22,277 bases of DNA, from the NCBI GenBank assembly GCA_009801015.1, contig VHZZ01000353.1, positions 185,511 to 207,787 of the forward strand, given 5' to 3'. The notes beneath the pieces were generated by a model that was not told the DNA's origin, made no database searches, and saw only the letters and a list, made by a program, of their open reading frames with translations. Positions 20,301-22,277 of this stretch are shown in pieces. The stretch's first letter is position 1. Every line of letters starts with the position of its first letter. The stretch is from Silene noctiflora. Its lineage: Eukaryota; Streptophyta; Magnoliopsida; Caryophyllales; Caryophyllaceae. The position numbers and the translations under genes were made by a program.

Positions 20301-21751
20301 TGCTAAAAAAAAAAAAAAAAAGCAAATTACCTGAAATCCAAAGCAAAAACCTAGCCAGTCAAATAAGTCAAAAGGGGCCTTGGAATTCTTGAGCTTCTTG
20401 AATTCTTCCAAGAAAGGTAAGCCGCGAATGTTCCGCGTGGCTGCAACTGCTACCTTAATCTGCATCAAGTACGCTTTAGGCATACACATTACGGAAGCTC
20501 AAACAGTAAAACATAGAAACTATCAAATGGCGGCAACTGTCATGCATCAAGGTTTAGTACAAACTACAGTAAGAGTCTTCAACAACAAACCTCCGGAAGT
20601 TGCATGATAGGTTGATGGAAGCCATCACTACCCAACGGCAAGATATTGTATGTCTGATGATCAATTGCGCCTCTATCACCAGGGAGCTGCACATTGATAA
20701 AAATGTGGTTAGAAATAATTCCAAAAATACAGATGACATACTAATTAAGTTTCAAAGACCAACTTTAACCTGATGACCAGTTGCACTTGTAACAGCCTTC
20801 AGTACTTCATATAGAACAGAAGCAATTGCACGTGCATTCATCAGTTTCTCTCTGCAAAATAGTAGACGGAAAGCCTATAGATCCATTAAAGCAAATCAAA
20901 CTAAAGCAATCGCCTGATAGAGTGTTCCAGCAATTTGTTATCACTGACCTGTTGGCAAACTCATTAGTTCCACTGTGTCTAATAATGTAATCTTTATATC
21001 CATTATATACACGCCTGAGTTCTCGTATATCACTCTTTTCCTTTCTCTTCGAAATACTCCAATCCATATCCTATTAAGTCAAACATCAGTTAAATGAACA
21101 GCCCCAAGAGCATTCAGAAGTCATAGAACAGTCACAGATCAGATCATTACTACTGCACTGCGCATAAAAGTCCGAGTAAACATAAGTTAATCAACAAGAG
21201 CACTTGAAACAAACAGCATTTCCTACAGCATTTTAGAATTAGATATGTTTATACTGCAACTGCAATCTCTTAACATTCTAACCCGTATTTAATGAAGAGA
21301 GGTTCAGCTAAACCGGGGTGATGATTGCACCACCAAGTAATACTGGATTTCAGTTTGTTGCTCAAGACGCTGTTAGAAGTATTCGACATGAGCGTTAGTC
21401 CAAGTGTCACACTGTCACCTAAGCTGTTTTCAGTCCTGTTGTGTCCTGTCGCGTGTTGGAATGTGATACACTGGCACACGAGGTAATATGAAGTGCCGAG
21501 CAACTTACATTAAATAAATGACAGGAAAAATGCTGATGACAAACCATAATAGTGCAACAGAGCTCATGTTTAAAACAAATTGGACCACAAACATGATCAT
21601 ACGGTATAATAGTGGGACAGTAAAATTGGGACGGAGGGAGTAGTAATTACAAGCTCGAGTCTCTGAAGAAGGGCGGTTTTAAATTGACGGACACCACGGC
21701 CTTTAGAATTCTTGTCCATGTTATGCGCCCTTTCAAAAGCATGGAAACGGC
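8346..21751 (-). CDS. CALS8: Callose synthase 8-type 1,3-beta-glucan synthase (5'-partial, 40 exons visible)
   Basis: Plasma-membrane GT48 enzyme making callose from UDP-glucose. Exons in transcript order: 21751-21651, 21070-20949, 20851-20770, 20686-20591, 20459-20331, 20219-20127, 20057-19966, 19390-19264, 19017-18880, 18810-18734, 18498-18318, 17346-17221, 17142-17025, 16898-16570, 16235-16183, 15650-15590, 15459-15387, 15295-15246, 14964-14878, 14796-14665, 14578-14484, 14400-14316, 14236-14073, 13918-13795, 13662-13568, 13481-13343, 13041-12890, 12540-12434, 12341-12219, 12133-12065, 11764-11596, 11502-11388, 11298-11179, 11090-10975, 10721-10638, 10480-10368, 10295-10066, 9968-9120, 8853-8668, 8579-8346. 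All introns are GT-AG. Phases join into 1877 codons plus stop with no frame break. The first exon enters with two bases of a split codon, so upstream exons (about 85-100 residues by comparison with a ~1976-residue relative) are outside the window. The match is closest to remembered Arabidopsis CalS8/GSL4, for example HNMDKNSKGRGVRQFKTALL near the start and YDYGMG, LAWLPIISAFQTRFLFNEAF and a GKKKKRT tail at the end. Assignment to CalS8 rather than another CalS rests on this and on gene order. Confidence 0.93.
11814..12003. mobile_element. Stowaway-like MITE filling most of intron 30 of the callose synthase
   Basis: The element starts CTCCCTCGTTTCATCACAGA and ends GAGAGAAAGGGAG, bordered by TA at 11812-11813 and 12004-12005. 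The inverted ends match only over about 6-9 bases (CTCCCT), so it is old or of a family with short ends. At 190 bases it makes up about two thirds of the 300-base intron 11765-12064. Splice sites on both sides remain canonical. Confidence 0.6.
12541..12889 (-). other. Callose synthase intron 27
   Basis: A 349-base intron between the exons ending at 12890 and starting at 12540 in transcript order. No repeat, RNA gene or second gene is recognised in it. The open frame on the plus strand through 12641-13060 crosses the coding exon and is a shadow. Confidence 0.7.
13694..13771. repeat. Tandem duplication in callose synthase intron 24
   Basis: The 33-base word beginning AGTACTTAGATTAAAGTTAA at 13694-13726 recurs at 13740-13771 with a one-base deletion. 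The words CTTGGCCTAG and CTTTGCCTAG nearby extend the similarity. The copies are 46 bases apart, so this is a recent local duplication in the 132-base intron 13663-13794 (minus strand), just downstream in + coordinates of the splice site at 13795. Confidence 0.85.
15709..16140. mobile_element. Inverted-repeat transposon (TTTGTTTGGAT ends) in intron 15, probably composite
   Basis: The left end CTCTTTGTTTGGATAC (15709-) is matched by the reverse complement of ATCCAAACAAAGGG at 16127-16140. The subterminal parts are purine-rich on the left (GGGACGGGAAGGGAAG). The middle near 15880-15940 is GC-rich (GAAGCGAGGCGCGTCGAGGG) and looks like a different repeat nested inside. No transposase is encoded. 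The target duplication is unclear, so the superfamily is not assigned. The short ORFs here are not genes. Confidence 0.6.
16318..16534. mobile_element. MITE with GCTTTGTTTGGAT ends in intron 14
   Basis: The left end GCTTTGTTTGGATTAAAAG (16318-) and right end TGTATCCAAACAAGC (to 16534) are inverted copies. The similarity extends outward through CTTGAG and CTCAAAG. The left half is purine-rich (GGAGGGGAAAGTGACGGGAGG) and the right half correspondingly pyrimidine-rich (CCGTCTCCTTTCCCCTCC), so the whole 217 bases could fold back. It belongs to the same family as the element at 15709-16140, about 180 bases away. Confidence 0.75.
17347..18317 (-). other. Largest complete callose synthase intron (intron 11)
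   Basis: This 971-base intron separates the exon ending at 18318 from the one starting at 17346. I found no exon resembling the callose synthase family, no clear terminal inverted repeats and no RNA gene in it. The family alignment runs on directly from the DEEQG end to VSTDEGIKRKWLGK, so nothing is missing. Confidence 0.75.
18570..18705. mobile_element. MITE with CTTGGGTAAGA ends in intron 10
   Basis: The left end CTTGGGTAAGAGGGACCTA (18570-) matches the reverse complement of TAGGACCGTCTTACCCAAG (to 18705) at 17 of 19 positions. The 136-base element sits in the 235-base intron 18499-18733. The target duplication is not resolvable. The GTAAGACGGTC-type end is one I associate with abundant small DNA transposons of Caryophyllales, but this is from memory. 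Confidence 0.65.
19391..19965 (-). other. Callose synthase intron 7
   Basis: A 575-base intron between the exon ending at 19966 (GRKSNI) and the exon starting at 19390 (LPYVKQEAQQYK). An open frame runs from it into the exon but has no family similarity upstream of the splice acceptor. Words ACTCCGT/ACGGAGT occur near 19162 and 19670, but a coding exon lies between them, so they are not the ends of one element. Confidence 0.7.
20058..20126 (-). other. CALS8: 69-nt in-frame, stop-free intron 6 of the callose synthase
   Basis: The intron has a GTACTT donor and a CAAAAG acceptor, is exactly 23 codons long and contains no stop in the coding frame. Family alignment (SVLQ then LSDGSLDGLMRKFFKNY) says it should be removed. 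If retained, it would add a 23-residue segment before LSDG without breaking the protein. The acceptor is poor in pyrimidines. Confidence 0.6.
20305..20321. repeat. Poly(A) run, 17 bases
   Basis: A homopolymer in the intron just before (in + coordinates) the exon 20331-20459. On the coding strand it is a T-rich stretch just inside the intron's 5' part. Likely length-variable; no retroelement body is seen next to it. Confidence 0.8.
21071..21650 (-). other. Intron following the first visible callose synthase exon, with a solo MITE end
   Basis: A 580-base intron. Near its donor side, 21628-21642 reads TGGGACGGAGGGAG followed by TA, which is a textbook Stowaway terminus. No partner CTCCCTCCGTCCC end was found within the intron, so it is a truncated copy or one with a decayed left end. 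The element begins 8 bases from the splice donor. No exon or RNA gene was found in the rest. Confidence 0.6.
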
Positions 21752-22277
21752 CTGTACATTAGAAAATGAAATCAATTCCGCATTTTCAAACATTAACTTA
21801 GTTAATTTCACATGAATTGTCCGCAGATAATTATGAAAACTAACCATCATAATCATCATTATTTATGCATTCATATCCGATGCTAAGCAAAGTGTAACTG
21901 GATATTGGGTTGGTGGTAAAGCAAATTAAACAAACTGGATTGACAATCACTGCCAAATATTCTCGCTTAATTTGATAATTCAATTCTTACTTTGTTAGGT
22001 ATTCTTGCCCCTTTCCACTTTGAATTTTCTTTTAGTATATTCATTACTTTAGATCCCGTGCGAATGCATCGATTTTTAGATTATGATACATAAAGAAATT
22101 AATATTTAGTAATTAAATTTTAAATTAGTATTAAGAGATTACAAATAAATATAATATTTAAGATCACAGGCGATTCTAGGATTTCAGTGGACGGGGTGCG
22201 AAAAATTAACGTAATTACGGAAGTTGTGGATTTATGTTTATATAATGAGAAATATGGTTCTAAGATAATAATTTCTT
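21752..22277. other. Upstream callose synthase intron, cut by the window edge, with degenerate repeats
   Basis: On the coding strand this precedes the AG acceptor at 21752-21753 of the first visible exon. I searched it on the minus strand for the missing N-terminal coding segment and found none, so it is read as intron. A CCCGTGCGAATGCATCG word at 22055-22071 resembles a decayed Helitron hairpin. GGCGATTCTAGGATTTCAGT (from 22168) followed by GGACGGGGTGC looks like a repeat-family word. Neither can be delimited. Confidence 0.55.

Larger units (their letters stand above)
17025..21751 (-). other. CALS8: Callose synthase N-terminal cytosolic part and first membrane segments (13 exons)
   Basis: Visible residues 1-493. 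Landmarks are FHAFERAHNMDKNSKGRGVR, SKRKEKSDIRELRRVYNGYK, TYNILPL, ATRNIRGLPFLEEF, FGFQ-TGNVVNQREHLIMLLAN and FFKNYTKWCKFLGRKSNI. Then comes the FKS1 domain-1 signature LLYIALYLLIWGEAANVRLL with PECLCYIYHN, then WRNYDDLNEYFW and KWLGKTNFVEIRSF. The first clearly hydrophobic stretches are AFLILALQALIIIA and DITSVFITSAALKF, so the preceding ~430 residues are expected in the cytosol. In callose synthases this region is thought to bind regulators (family knowledge). The start of this part is cut by the window edge. Confidence 0.85.

Overview
The window is nuclear DNA from a flowering plant, almost certainly a eudicot. The genes have many short exons with GT-AG introns, the intergenic DNA and introns are AT-rich, and small inverted-repeat transposons are scattered through them. 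The style of the repeats (CTCCCT...AGGGAG Stowaway ends, GTAAGACGGTC-type ends, ACTCCGT words) would fit Caryophyllales, but that is only an impression. No prokaryotic operon, CRISPR array, rRNA or tRNA gene is visible.

Layout. 1-1215: AT-rich repeat-derived DNA with a Helitron-like 3' end, then the promoter region of gene 1. 1216-5962 (+): a complete 12-exon gene for a membrane-anchored SMP + C2 domain protein of the plant NTMC2 type 6 family (686 aa). 5963-6335: the shared 3' space of two convergent genes. 6336-7550 (-): an intronless P-class pentatricopeptide repeat (PPR) gene (404 aa) with a mitochondrial-type N-terminus. 7551-8345: promoter of the PPR gene plus the 3' flank of the next gene, holding an 89-bp Stowaway-like MITE. 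8346-21751 (-): 40 exons of a callose synthase (1,3-beta-glucan synthase, GT48), 1877 codons to the stop. Its first coding exon or exons, roughly 85-100 residues, lie beyond the right edge. 21752-22277: part of the first visible intron, with degenerate repeats.

The order SMP/C2 gene, PPR gene, callose synthase matches three consecutive Arabidopsis chromosome 3 loci as I remember them (At3g14590 NTMC2T6.2, At3g14580 PPR, At3g14570 CalS8/GSL4). This is the strongest biological statement the window supports, and it agrees with the protein-level resemblance of each gene to its counterpart. The three products are not known to act in one pathway: lipid transfer or tethering at membrane contacts, organelle RNA processing, and cell-wall callose synthesis. 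I see no undescribed multi-gene system. The less ordinary details are a 69-nt stop-free in-frame intron in the callose synthase, a 53-nt exon squeezed between two related transposons, and several small transposons that make up much of individual introns.
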